From contig NZ_PPEI02000005.1 in assembly GCF_002899895.1 (NCBI RefSeq), positions 248,001-312,000 of the forward strand: a stretch of 64,000 bases of DNA, given 5' to 3'. Of the stretch, positions 16,653 through 22,891 are shown in pieces (the first letter of the stretch is position 1; every line of letters starts with the position of its first letter). This DNA is from Chryseobacterium oncorhynchi. GTDB lineage: Bacteria; Bacteroidota; Bacteroidia; Flavobacteriales; Weeksellaceae. Both the position numbers and the translations under genes were made by a program. The notes beneath the pieces are model-generated. The model made no database searches, was not told the origin of the DNA, and was given only the letters and a program-made list of their open reading frames with translations.

Positions 16653-17597
16653 TTAACTTTCTCGAAATGCTTTATAAAAAGCAGTTTCAATTTCCTGTTG
16701 ATCACTTTCCATATATCTTCTTGAAAAGTGGATTGGGACGGCTTCTTTCACCTTGCATTCATTCATGATTTTTCCTGATGCAGACGCAAAACTGTGATAA
16801 TTGATTTTGGCAAATTGCTGATCCAGATCTTTATAAAATGTTTCAATATATACCTTATCTGCTTCTTTAAAAACAGTTCTGATCTTTTCGTAATTATCTT
16901 CATCTACTGCATGATCCATAATTACGCCCAGCTTGTATCCCATATTTCTGGTGAGTAGATGGGATAATTCTGATACTTTGTACACCGTATTTTCTATTTC
17001 AACTTGCTGCTCCTGATCATCGTTTTCAAAAGCTGTTTTCAACTCGCTGATCCATTTTCCTTTTCTAAAACCGGAAGCTTCTTCATGAAAAGTAATGGTA
17101 TCTTTTTCTTTAAACAGATAGGCAATAGAGTCGGTTTTATGATCAAGAATAGCGAAATCAACATTCACATATTCATCCTCAAAAAGAAAATTCTGAGTCT
17201 TTATGAATTCTGTATTCCAGTAAGGTGGATGGAGTGTATAGACATTAATTTCTTCCTTAGAAACAATCTCCCTGATTTCATATTCAATGGCATTTTCATC
17301 TATTAAATTCCATGTATAGGATTTCAACCTTGCTTCAACGTGTTGATGAATATTCTTCGGTCCACAGATGACAACTTTTTCTCCACTTCCCATCTGATGT
17401 CTGAAAATCCCATCAAAGTTGGCAAAGTGATCAATATGTGTATGGCTGATGAATAGTGCTGATACAGACTGTACCTCTTTCACCGTCAATAAGCTTGCTT
17501 CCCCACAATCACATAAATAATGCTTTCCTGAATTGGGAACTTTTATTAATATACTGATATCTTCTTTTAAAAGACTTTTTATTTCTGCCTGTAACAT
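16653..17597 (-). CDS. tRNase Z-like metallo-beta-lactamase-fold protein
   Basis: I prefer the ATG at 17597 (314 residues), which has AGGA shortly before it; another in-frame ATG at 17630 adds 11 residues. Zinc ligands are evident in SHTHIDHF (residues about 51-58) and MDHAVDEDNY, and near the C-terminus HFSRRY corresponds to the tRNase Z signature HFSSRY. tRNase Z cuts tRNA precursors after the discriminator base. The middle part is divergent from housekeeping RNase Z and from ElaC. With tRNA arrays and an RNA ligase in the same cluster, a role on tRNA 3' ends is likely. Confidence 0.8.
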   Translation of the reverse strand: MLQAEIKSLLKEDISILIKVPNSGKHYLCDCGEASLLTVKEVQSVSALFISHTHIDHFANFDGIFRHQMGSGEKVVICGPKNIHQHVEARLKSYTWNLIDENAIEYEIREIVSKEEINVYTLHPPYWNTEFIKTQNFLFEDEYVNVDFAILDHKTDSIAYLFKEKDTITFHEEASGFRKGKWISELKTAFENDDQEQQVEIENTVYKVSELSHLLTRNMGYKLGVIMDHAVDEDNYEKIRTVFKEADKVYIETFYKDLDQQFAKINYHSFASASGKIMNECKVKEAVPIHFSRRYMESDQQEIETAFYKAFRES

Positions 17598-17692
17598 TTT
17601 TTCCTGTTTTAAAAACCACCTTGTCAACATTTCTTTGTGACTTTTGTGGTTGAATTTACACGTAAAAAAGTTTCGATAATGAATTACCGAAA

Positions 17693-18706
17693 CTAAACTT
17701 TAAGAGTCATTAACTCTTCTTTTATAAAATCTATAACCAAAGTATTCAACTTTTTGTTGATCCTTTTCTGTTCTTCTTTTTCTATCGCAGTGAAAACTGA
17801 TGGAAAATCTTTTTCAAAATCCTCTAAAATATCTTGTGCAAAAAGGCCAATGATCTTCCCCATCATTTTGGGTTCGAATTCACCAATTTTGCTAACAACA
17901 TTATTCAAGCGATTTGCAGTCACATATCTTTGGATTTCTTCCCAAATATTTTGAGCTATTTCCCCAAAAACAATTTGTTTCTGAACTGTTTTCCCTTGCT
18001 TTTTAACCATTTTAGATTTTTCGATCCACTTTTCATTCTTATTTTTTAGAATGACTCTTGCACCATTCCCAAAATATTTGGTTTTTAAAGTCTTTATAAT
18101 GGTTCCCTCACACATATTATTCAATTCCGGTAATCCCAACCAAGTCGGAATTTTAGAATTGAAAACATTCGGAAACCTCAAAGCCTCTTCTAAAGTCCCT
18201 TGAAATAAGGTTTTAGCATAGAAAAATCCGGTTTTTTCGAAAATTTGATTAACGATATCTGTATCCAAATAAGTAACCCCATTCAACTTAATATCGAATG
18301 CATAGAATTCATTGTAAGGTGCATATTCAATACCTTTTTGTACTCTCACGGCACCTTTTACGGGTTCTACTTCTTTGTGGGTGTAACCACCACCGAATAA
18401 CTCACCGTAGATGACTACCGTTTCTACATTTGGGTATATTCTTTTCACTTTTTGGAACACATCAATTACATTTTTTTTGTAGCGTTCCAACATCTGATGT
18501 GCATTATAGAATTTTTCATCTTTTTCGATGAAAGCTGTTCTCTTTGCGATCTTAATTTCCTTTCCGTCGGTAAAGAAAGAGAAATTAGCCCCATGAACTT
18601 TTTCCTGCACGATGAAAACCTCATCCCCAAAACCCTGCAATCTGATCTGATCGATCATGCGGGCTTGGTAAGCATTTTCTATAGAGTTATATGTTTTGAA
18701 AATCAT
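17693..18706 (-). CDS. Rnl2-type ATP-dependent RNA ligase
   Basis: This is a 337-residue nucleotidyltransferase. The adenylation motif EKVHG places the nucleophile at Lys36. YGELFGGGY is motif III, EGTIIKT motif IV and ARVILKNKNEKW motif V, and a helical C-terminal domain of about 90 residues follows, as in T4 Rnl2. Such enzymes seal 3'-OH/5'-phosphate nicks in double-stranded RNA or tRNA. Its neighbours supply likely end-processing functions (phosphoesterase, cREC, exonucleases), so this is the sealing step of the operon. No polynucleotide kinase is fused or adjacent. Confidence 0.93.
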   Translation of the reverse strand: MIFKTYNSIENAYQARMIDQIRLQGFGDEVFIVQEKVHGANFSFFTDGKEIKIAKRTAFIEKDEKFYNAHQMLERYKKNVIDVFQKVKRIYPNVETVVIYGELFGGGYTHKEVEPVKGAVRVQKGIEYAPYNEFYAFDIKLNGVTYLDTDIVNQIFEKTGFFYAKTLFQGTLEEALRFPNVFNSKIPTWLGLPELNNMCEGTIIKTLKTKYFGNGARVILKNKNEKWIEKSKMVKKQGKTVQKQIVFGEIAQNIWEEIQRYVTANRLNNVVSKIGEFEPKMMGKIIGLFAQDILEDFEKDFPSVFTAIEKEEQKRINKKLNTLVIDFIKEELMTLKV

Positions 18707-18710
18707 TTTT

Positions 18711-19274
18711 TTAGTTTTTAATTGTTTCTGATTCGTTGTTCCTCATCTGAGTAAGGTGTCTTTGAGCATGAAGTGAGAGAAAATAAATATATTCATACAC
18801 ATTGATTTTCCCCAATTCATTTACTGTCATTGTGGTTTTATAAAGAACCCCTTCACCATTTTTCATCAAATCCAAATAGCTTATACACTGATGATATTGC
18901 TGAGATATCAAGTTTTTGATTTCTTCTAAACTTAGCTGTCCTTTTGGCTCCATATGTTCTGGTCTGATCCACTCAAAAGCCCCATATTCTCCTATTTTCT
19001 CAAAATTTCCTCTATCAAAACTGTAATTCTTTATTTCAGATTCCAAATCAAGATTCATGGAATTTCGCATTGCTTTTTTTGTACCTTTTTCAATCAGGAT
19101 CAATAGGTAAAAGTTTGTAAGATAAATATGCTCTAAAATCTGCTGAATCGTCCAGCCTCCATTTGAAGGCTGAAAATTCAACGTTTCACTATCTTTTTCA
19201 AACCACCTATCCACTTCATCAAAATTGAGCTTAAGATGGCTTTTAATATCTCGAATTAATCTAAAAATGTCCAT
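18711..19274 (-). CDS. DinB-superfamily protein
   Basis: This 187-residue protein is a four-helix DinB/YfiT-like domain. GGWTIQQILEHIYLTN carries the first His and LSLHAQRHLTQM the other two of the metal triad. Many members are thiol transferases or damage-induced proteins of unknown reaction. It begins within the stop of the cREC gene and ends 4 nt before the ligase start, so it belongs to the operon. Its link with RNA repair is only by position. Confidence 0.82.
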   Translation of the reverse strand: MDIFRLIRDIKSHLKLNFDEVDRWFEKDSETLNFQPSNGGWTIQQILEHIYLTNFYLLILIEKGTKKAMRNSMNLDLESEIKNYSFDRGNFEKIGEYGAFEWIRPEHMEPKGQLSLEEIKNLISQQYHQCISYLDLMKNGEGVLYKTTMTVNELGKINVYEYIYFLSLHAQRHLTQMRNNESETIKN

Positions 19275-19645
19275 TATAATTTTTTAAAATTTTTTAAAAG
19301 GCTCTCAATATTCTTCTTCCCTACGGGATTCATGGAGTGGCAATAGAATTTTGGCAGCTCTAAATAGTTATCCATGCAGTATTCTACCAGCCATTTTGCA
19401 CAATCATAGCCTGTTTTTTCAATATATTCCTGAGAATCCGGTATCAGATAATGCATATCGGCAAGGTCGTGGTCAAAAGAGATCATTTCAGGAAGTCCTT
19501 TTTCCAAAATCCTATTGACAAACTGCTCGTAGTTCCGAACTATATGCCAATCTTTTCTCAGGAAAATATCCTGTTTGGTATAATGATAAGCCTCAATCGG
19601 ATATCGTATATCATCCAGAAACAATAATCTTTTTGTCATTTTCAT
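19274..19645 (-). CDS. cREC (cyclic-phosphate-processing receiver-like) protein
   Basis: This 123-residue protein has the receiver-like core of the family described as cyclic-phosphate processing in RNA-repair operons. LFLDDIRYP gives the acidic pair, VRNYEQF follows, then ISFDHDLAD, EKTGYDCAKWLVEYC and HSMNPVGKKNI. The HSxNPxG and FDHDL motifs are family-specific and unlike true response regulators. The proposed role is opening the 2',3'-cyclic phosphate left by anticodon nucleases, giving ends the ligase can use. The gene is one base short of overlapping the DinB gene. Confidence 0.85.
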   Translation of the reverse strand: MKMTKRLLFLDDIRYPIEAYHYTKQDIFLRKDWHIVRNYEQFVNRILEKGLPEMISFDHDLADMHYLIPDSQEYIEKTGYDCAKWLVEYCMDNYLELPKFYCHSMNPVGKKNIESLLKNFKKL

Positions 19646-19674
19646 TGCCTTATTTTTTGATTATTAAGCTTTAG

Positions 19675-20460
19675 CTAGTCTTCATAAATCCAATCCACAA
19701 CAGTTTCAAGAAAATGTAATCTTACTTCTTCAAATCTTGTGATATTGGGGATGTGATTAATCTCCAGTAAATGCTTGGTTCCATCTTTTTGAACGATGTA
19801 ATCATTAGCAATGACATCCATTCCAATTTTATCTTTCAAGGTTAATGTATCCTGTAAAAGTTCTGCATCCATTTCCGTGAATTGGGCATTATCGGGATGA
19901 ATGGATTTTAACCATGTTTCTCCTTCAAGTTTAATCTGCCAGGATTTTTCGCCAATGTTTAAAATTCTTATGGCTTCCCCCTCAAAATAAGGTTCCAGAA
20001 CACTATCTTCTGTACTTTCCCAACTTCCTGTAAACTTATGTTTGTTTTCTCCACAATGCCAGTTTCCCCATTTGGCCACCAACTCAGAGTTCGTATTTAT
20101 ATAGGTATCTGCAGAGATAAATCCTCTTGGAGAGTTAAATTTTGAATATTTCATTGCCTTAACCAGACAAGGAATTTTCAATCTGCATTCAAGCATTCCG
20201 TAAGCGTTTGGAAAGCATGGGCCATTCCACAAGGCTAATCCTGAAATAAAATCCAGATCATCTTCAAAAATACCATGATAAACAATCTTATCAACCGGAA
20301 GCATTCCTACTCCCTGAGCTTTTTCAACATATAATATTCCGTCAATTACTTTTATTTTGGGAATGGATTGATGCCAGATCATGAGACCTTCGTAATGTTG
20401 CCTTATATATTCATATTCATGTTCGTGTAAACCGATAACGGCTATTCTATTATGAGTCAT
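19675..20460 (-). CDS. ATP-grasp-fold protein
   Basis: In this 261-residue protein the C-terminal half has ATP-grasp features: FEGEAIRILNIGEKSWQIKLEG, then YIVQKDGTKHLLEINHIPNITRF with the metal-binding Glu and Asn. The N-terminal part (VIGLHEHEYEYIRQHYEGL) looks like the pre-ATP-grasp domain. ATP-grasp enzymes join a carboxylate to an amine or thiol through an acyl phosphate. The acceptor is unknown. Conserved placement in an RNA-repair operon suggests modification of an RNA end, protein or peptide. Confidence 0.75.
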   Translation of the reverse strand: MTHNRIAVIGLHEHEYEYIRQHYEGLMIWHQSIPKIKVIDGILYVEKAQGVGMLPVDKIVYHGIFEDDLDFISGLALWNGPCFPNAYGMLECRLKIPCLVKAMKYSKFNSPRGFISADTYINTNSELVAKWGNWHCGENKHKFTGSWESTEDSVLEPYFEGEAIRILNIGEKSWQIKLEGETWLKSIHPDNAQFTEMDAELLQDTLTLKDKIGMDVIANDYIVQKDGTKHLLEINHIPNITRFEEVRLHFLETVVDWIYED

Positions 20461-20474
20461 GTTGTTAGTTTTTA

Positions 20475-20512
20475 ATTAAAAAAGTAAATATTCAATATTT
20501 TGATTACTTTTT
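20475..20512 (-). other. AT-rich hairpin between YkuK-like and ATP-grasp genes
   Basis: AAAAAGTAA and TTACTTTTT are complementary across a mostly unpaired centre and are followed by TTAATT. It is a possible weak or internal terminator or processing site. Confidence 0.35.
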
Positions 20513-20531
20513 ATAGTTATTATTTAGAAAA

Positions 20532-21017
20532 TTAAACCATCATATCAGCACAGTTGGAGCTGGCGAAAGCAAAGGGTTTTGCCTTAAACACATATCCCAT
20601 TCCCAGAATGTATCCCATAGCATCTCCTAATGCCACATTAGACTTAAAGTCAGGGTCTGTATTAATGTCTGCGTGCACCTCCATTTCCACACCATAATTA
20701 TCTAACACAGAGCAGATGGCGTATGCAATTTCAACGGATTTGTTGACTTCATTCAGCATTCGCTCCTTGATACTGATACTCTGTATTTCTCTTTCTTTTC
20801 TAATAAAGGTAAACGCTCCTTTTCCCTCACGAATAAACACTACTGCCGTAGCATAATTAATAGCTTCTCCGTATACATGAGAGTCTGATCCCACACATAC
20901 TTTCAGACGGTGTCCGTTTGCTTGTTCGCGAATGATGGCTTCTTCTACCAGCTGTGTGATAGAGTCTTGGAAAATTTTTCCATTCATATTCTGCCATGTT
21001 TGTTGTTGCGTTTCCAT
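20532..21017 (-). CDS. YkuK/DUF458 RNase H-like protein
   Basis: This 161-residue protein has an RNase H fold signature: VCVGSDSHVYG for the first catalytic Asp, an acidic residue in IRKEREIQSISIKERMLNE, and VEMEVHADINTDPDFKS. This is the YkuK/DUF458 pattern, a family of uncharacterised probable nucleases. It is the first protein gene after the tRNA/Y-RNA array, 87 nt from the last tRNA. It is therefore likely to sit on the same transcript as the array. Confidence 0.85.
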   Translation of the reverse strand: METQQQTWQNMNGKIFQDSITQLVEEAIIREQANGHRLKVCVGSDSHVYGEAINYATAVVFIREGKGAFTFIRKEREIQSISIKERMLNEVNKSVEIAYAICSVLDNYGVEMEVHADINTDPDFKSNVALGDAMGYILGMGYVFKAKPFAFASSNCADMMV

Positions 21018-21060
21018 TTTTTCTACATATTTATAATTGATAGTTTATAATTGATTTCCC

Positions 21061-21081
21061 AGAGGTTGTGTTCTAACCTCT
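21061..21081 (-). other. Short perfect hairpin between last tRNA and first repair gene
   Basis: AGAGGTT/AACCTCT closes a 7-nt loop. There is no T run, so it is more likely a processing or stability element than a terminator. Confidence 0.4.
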
Positions 21082-21104
21082 ACGTTTTTACTTTTATTTT
21101 TTTG

Positions 21105-21177
21105 CGGAACAGACAGGAATTGAACCTGTACCTCTAGTTTTTCAGACTAGCGTGCAGACCTTCTACACCACTCTTCC
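21105..21177 (-). tRNA. tRNA-Phe(GAA)-like
   Basis: The acceptor GGAAGAG/CTGTTCC has one G-G mismatch. The anticodon arm is CTAGT-CTGAAAA-ACTAG with GAA at 34-36, and the T arm ACAGG-TTCAATT-CCTGT is good. The discriminator would be G rather than the A expected for Phe. It is the last tRNA of the array. Confidence 0.6.
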
Positions 21178-21195
21178 TTGTTATAATTGATATTT

Positions 21196-21271
21196 TGGTA
21201 CGGGAAGAGGGATTCGAACCCCCAAAAGCTTGATCCTAAATCAAGAGTGTATACCATTCCACCATTCCCGC
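21196..21271 (-). tRNA. tRNA-Leu(UAG) with short variable loop, CCA encoded
   Basis: The acceptor is GCGGGAA/TTCCCGT, followed by A and an encoded CCA. The anticodon arm CTTGA-TTTAGGA-TCAAG gives UAG, and the T arm is GGGGG-TTCGAAT-CCCTC. Only about 5 nt separate the anticodon and T arms, whereas bacterial tRNA-Leu normally carries a long variable arm. Confidence 0.72.
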
Positions 21272-21338
21272 AGTTTTTATGAGTAATTGATAATATTGGA
21301 ATTAGATCTTTGCTTACCATTTATCATAAATTAGGTTT

Positions 21339-21413
21339 GAGAAAGCTCTGTCTACTATAAACTAATGCTTGTTTTTGTTTGTAAAGATCTTCTGCGCTCG
21401 ACAAACCTTTCTC
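21339..21413 (-). ncRNA. Stem-closed small RNA, copy A of four (Y-RNA-like)
   Basis: A 14-bp terminal stem (GAGAAAGGTTTGTC/GACAGAGCTTTCTC, one mismatch) is followed on the 5' side by GAGCGCAGAAGATCTTTAC, which is conserved in all four copies. TGTCGAGCG resembles the TGYCG bulge of the first array and the GNCGAA-type motif reported for bacterial Y RNAs. The loop is variable. Confidence 0.5.
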
Positions 21414-21514
21414 TTTTCCTATTTTTTTTGAATGGTGACTGGCCAATATATTTTTCATATTTGAATTTTCATGGTTATAATCAATCCAATATTGACCAGT
21501 TCATTCACATCCTG

Positions 21515-21586
21515 TACTCTATAAGGGAATCGAACCCTTATTTTCTGCTCGAAAGGCAGGCGTCCTGACCGTTAGACGAATAGAGC
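21515..21586 (-). tRNA. tRNA-Glu(UUC)
   Basis: The acceptor is GCTCTAT/ATAGAGT, the anticodon loop CTTTCGA contains UUC, and the T arm is TAAGGG-TTCGATT-CCCTTA. The D region is typical (TCGTCTAACGGTCAGGA). No CCA is encoded. Confidence 0.75.
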
Positions 21587-21595
21587 TATTAAAAA

Positions 21596-21666
21596 CCAAC
21601 TGACTAGGAATCGAACCTAAACAACAAGAGTATATTTCCTGCATGCTGCCATTACATTATCAGCGG
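21596..21666 (-). tRNA. Degenerate tRNA-like gene (anticodon unclear, perhaps UAU)
   Basis: The T arm is clear (TAGG-TTCGATT-CCTA). The acceptor CCGCTGA pairs with TCAGTTGG only with a bulge. The anticodon stem CAGGA/TCTTG encloses AATATAC, which lacks U33. It may be a decaying tRNA or a mimic. Confidence 0.45.
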
Positions 21667-21668
21667 TT

Positions 21669-21755
21669 TGGTGGAAGTAGTAGGATTCGAACCTACTCAG
21701 CAATGAAGCAACAGATTTACAGTCTGCCCCGACTCTCCAACTTCGGCGTACTTCC
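21669..21755 (-). tRNA. tRNA-Tyr(GUA), CCA encoded
   Basis: The 7-bp acceptor GGAAGTA/TACTTCC is perfect. The anticodon loop CTGTAAA contains GUA. A long variable arm is present, the T arm is GTAGG-TTCGAAT-CCTAC, the discriminator is A, and CCA is encoded. It is the best-formed tRNA of the array. Confidence 0.87.
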
Positions 21756-21803
21756 AGTTTTCAGGAATAATAAGTAATGAATACTTTTTCCTAATTTTTC
21801 TTT

Positions 21804-21875
21804 GGAGGAAATAAAGTTTGTCTTCATTTTTTGATACAAGAACTTCTACGCTCGACAAACTTTTATTTTTTCTCC
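21804..21875 (-). ncRNA. Stem-closed small RNA, copy B (Y-RNA-like)
   Basis: The core stem AAAGTTTGTC/GACAAACTTT (21854-21863 with 21813-21822) is extended outward by a second GGAG/CTCC block. The 5' strand continues GAGCGTAGAAG as in the other copies. It lies between tRNA-Tyr and tRNA-Cys. Confidence 0.5.
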
Positions 21876-21901
21876 TGAACTAATCTCATTTTAGTTATTT
21901 G

Positions 21902-21983
21902 AGATGGCTATGGGATTCAAACCCACTCAGCTTAAGCAACGGTTTTGCAGACCGCCCCGACTCTTCCACTTCGGCGAACCATC
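21902..21983 (-). tRNA. tRNA-Cys(GCA) with long variable arm on a Tyr-like body
   Basis: The acceptor is GATGGTT/AGCCATC with discriminator U, the known Cys identity base. The anticodon loop CTGCAAA contains GCA. Between anticodon and T arm there is a long variable arm, and the D region and variable arm closely match the neighbouring tRNA-Tyr. Normal tRNA-Cys has a short variable loop, so this is an unusual class II form. Confidence 0.7.
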
Positions 21984-22009
21984 ATTTTTATTTAGTTTTC
22001 ATTAAAAAA

Positions 22010-22068
22010 ATAAAGCCTGTCCTAATTTTTTGTTTGATATAAGACCTTCTGCGCTCGACAAACTTTAT
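22010..22068 (-). ncRNA. Stem-closed small RNA, copy C (Y-RNA-like)
   Basis: The 12-bp stem ATAAAGTTTGTC/GACAGGCTTTAT uses two G-U pairs where copy B has Watson-Crick pairs, which supports a selected structure. The conserved GAGCGCAGAAG follows on the 5' strand. Confidence 0.52.
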
Positions 22069-22126
22069 TCTACCTAAAATTTTATAAATGATATTTTTAA
22101 TTCTAATTGTTCTTTATTGAGATAAG

Positions 22127-22188
22127 AAAAAGCTTGTCTGTACTTTCGTGTTTTGATGTAAAGATCTTCTGCTCTTGACAAACTTTTA
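22127..22188 (-). ncRNA. Stem-closed small RNA, copy D (Y-RNA-like)
   Basis: Stem AAAGTTTGTC/GACAAGCTTT (22177-22186 with 22129-22138). The conserved strand reads AAGAGCAGAAGATCTTTAC, differing from copy A at the GAGCGC part, so this copy has lost the exact GTCGAG motif. Confidence 0.45.
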
Positions 22189-22227
22189 CTTTTCTCCTGA
22201 AACAATTAACTATTCATTTGCATTTTG

Positions 22228-22299
22228 TCTGGAAAGCAAGATTCGAACTTGCGACCTCCCGCGTCCAAGACGGGTAAACAACCACCGTTATCTTTCCAG
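22228..22299 (-). tRNA. tRNA-Pro(UGG)-like
   Basis: The acceptor is CTGGAAAG/CTTTCCAG. The anticodon arm CCCGT-CTTGGAC-GCGGG contains UGG. The T arm is GCAAG-TTCGAAT-CTTGC. The D region (GATAACGGTGGTTGTTTA) is poor and lacks a clear stem. Confidence 0.65.
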
Positions 22300-22306
22300 T
22301 TTTGCA

Positions 22307-22362
22307 GATTCACTTCAACATTCTTTTCCGAGAGACAGTCGGAGCTGAAATTTCCATGAATC
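22307..22362 (-). ncRNA. 56-nt rod RNA displaying an Asp anticodon stem-loop
   Basis: GATTCA/TGAATC closes the element, with an inner TTCA/TGAA. The tip is CCGA-CTGTCTC-TCGG, whose 7-nt loop is identical to the anticodon loop of the tRNA-Asp next door. No T arm, D arm or acceptor is present. It may be a decoy or a tRNA remnant. Confidence 0.5.
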
Positions 22363-22366
22363 TTTG

Positions 22367-22438
22367 CGGTCTATGCGAGAATCGAACTCGCAGTGCCCAA
22401 GAGACAGTCGGGCAGGTTAGCCATTACCTCAATAGACC
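22367..22438 (-). tRNA. tRNA-Asp(GUC)
   Basis: The acceptor is GGTCTAT/ATAGACC with discriminator G, the Asp identity base. The anticodon arm CCCGA-CTGTCTC-TTGGG contains GUC. The T arm is GCGAG-TTCGATT-CTCGC. The D arm is reduced (GAGGTAATGGCTAACC). Confidence 0.75.
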
Positions 22439-22448
22439 TTATATGTTG

Positions 22449-22522
22449 TGATTCCGAGAGGATTCGAACCTCTAACCCTGGGTTTAGAAAACCCATGCTC
22501 TATCCGGTTGAGCTACGGAACC
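22449..22522 (-). tRNA. tRNA-Arg(UCU)
   Basis: The acceptor is GGTTCCG/CGGAATC, the D arm GCTCAACCGGATAGAGC, the anticodon loop TTTCTAA contains UCU (reads AGA and AGG), and the T arm is AGAGG-TTCGAAT-CCTCT. It is the first RNA of the array, directly after the terminator at 22524-22554. Confidence 0.83.
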
Positions 22523-22523
22523 A

Positions 22524-22554
22524 TAAAAAAAGCGCCTCTTTTTGGGAGGCGCTT
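22524..22554 (-). terminator. Intrinsic terminator or attenuator before the tRNA array
   Basis: AGCGCCTC/GAGGCGCT is an 8-bp G+C-rich stem followed on the minus strand by seven T. It stands between the small ORF at 22579-22704 and tRNA-Arg, 2 nt from the tRNA. Its 5' arm AAGCGCCT is complementary to AGGTGCTT inside the small ORF. Confidence 0.85.
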
Positions 22555-22578
22555 GGTATATTTTGACGTGAAAGATCA

Positions 22579-22704
22579 TTAACTGACCCACGTATATAAG
22601 CACCTTCTATCCACAATTCTGCTATCATAAACACACACAGCTCCTGCCGGCTCCTGTCCGAATAGTTCTGAGTATTGATTAAATATGTTACGCAATTGTT
22701 TCAT
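22579..22704 (-). CDS. 41-residue small ORF, possible leader peptide of the tRNA array
   Basis: The frame starts at the ATG at 22702-22704 with an A-rich upstream region and a promoter 70 nt before. The product begins MKQLRNIFNQY. Its second half, VCVYDSRIVDRRCLYTWVS, is rich in Cys, Tyr, Arg, Asp and Trp codons. No known family. The codons AGG TGC TT (22598-22605) are complementary over 8 bp to the 5' arm of the following terminator, as expected for an antiterminator. Many of its amino acids (R, D, C, Y, L) are those of the tRNAs encoded next. A regulatory leader is inferred. A small functional protein is the alternative. Confidence 0.5.
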   Translation of the reverse strand: MKQLRNIFNQYSELFGQEPAGAVCVYDSRIVDRRCLYTWVS

Positions 22705-22774
22705 TTTATTTTTGTTTTGTCTTTAAATTATTTTTGTTGAATCCTGAAAACCTGTTGCTTTCAATTTTCGGTTG

Positions 22775-22806
22775 CAAAGTAAATATGAATTTTCGAAACT
22801 CACAAA
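22775..22806 (-). promoter_or_regulatory. Promoter of the small ORF and tRNA array
   Basis: TTTG (22803-22806), 21 nt, TACTTTG (22775-22781) fits the Bacteroidota promoter pattern, with the -7 identical to that of the Ro60 gene. It lacks the 22-nt operator. Confidence 0.6.
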
Positions 22807-22873
22807 TAAATTTTCAAATTAATATATTGAAAATCAAATAGTTAAATATAGATTTTAGAGTAAGAAATTTCTG

Positions 22874-22891
22874 TCCGCAATATTTTGCGGA
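22874..22891 (-). promoter_or_regulatory. Inverted repeat TCCGCAA-TATT-TTGCGGA
   Basis: A perfect 7-bp inverted repeat with 4-nt spacing, about 68 nt upstream of the promoter at 22775-22806. Its half-site CCGCAA resembles TACGCAA of the Ro60 operator but spacing and outer bases differ. No T run follows. Confidence 0.4.

Noticed and set aside
21061-21081. A terminator between the tRNA array and the repair operon
   Set aside because: The hairpin has no T run, so read-through from the array into the repair genes remains likely.
21365-21568. A 67-codon plus-strand open frame
   Set aside because: It overlaps tRNA-Glu and the stem-closed RNA copy A on the other strand.
21339-22188. A CRISPR-like array of repeats
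   Set aside because: The four copies are irregularly spaced, have variable lengths and are separated by tRNA genes; no cas genes are nearby.
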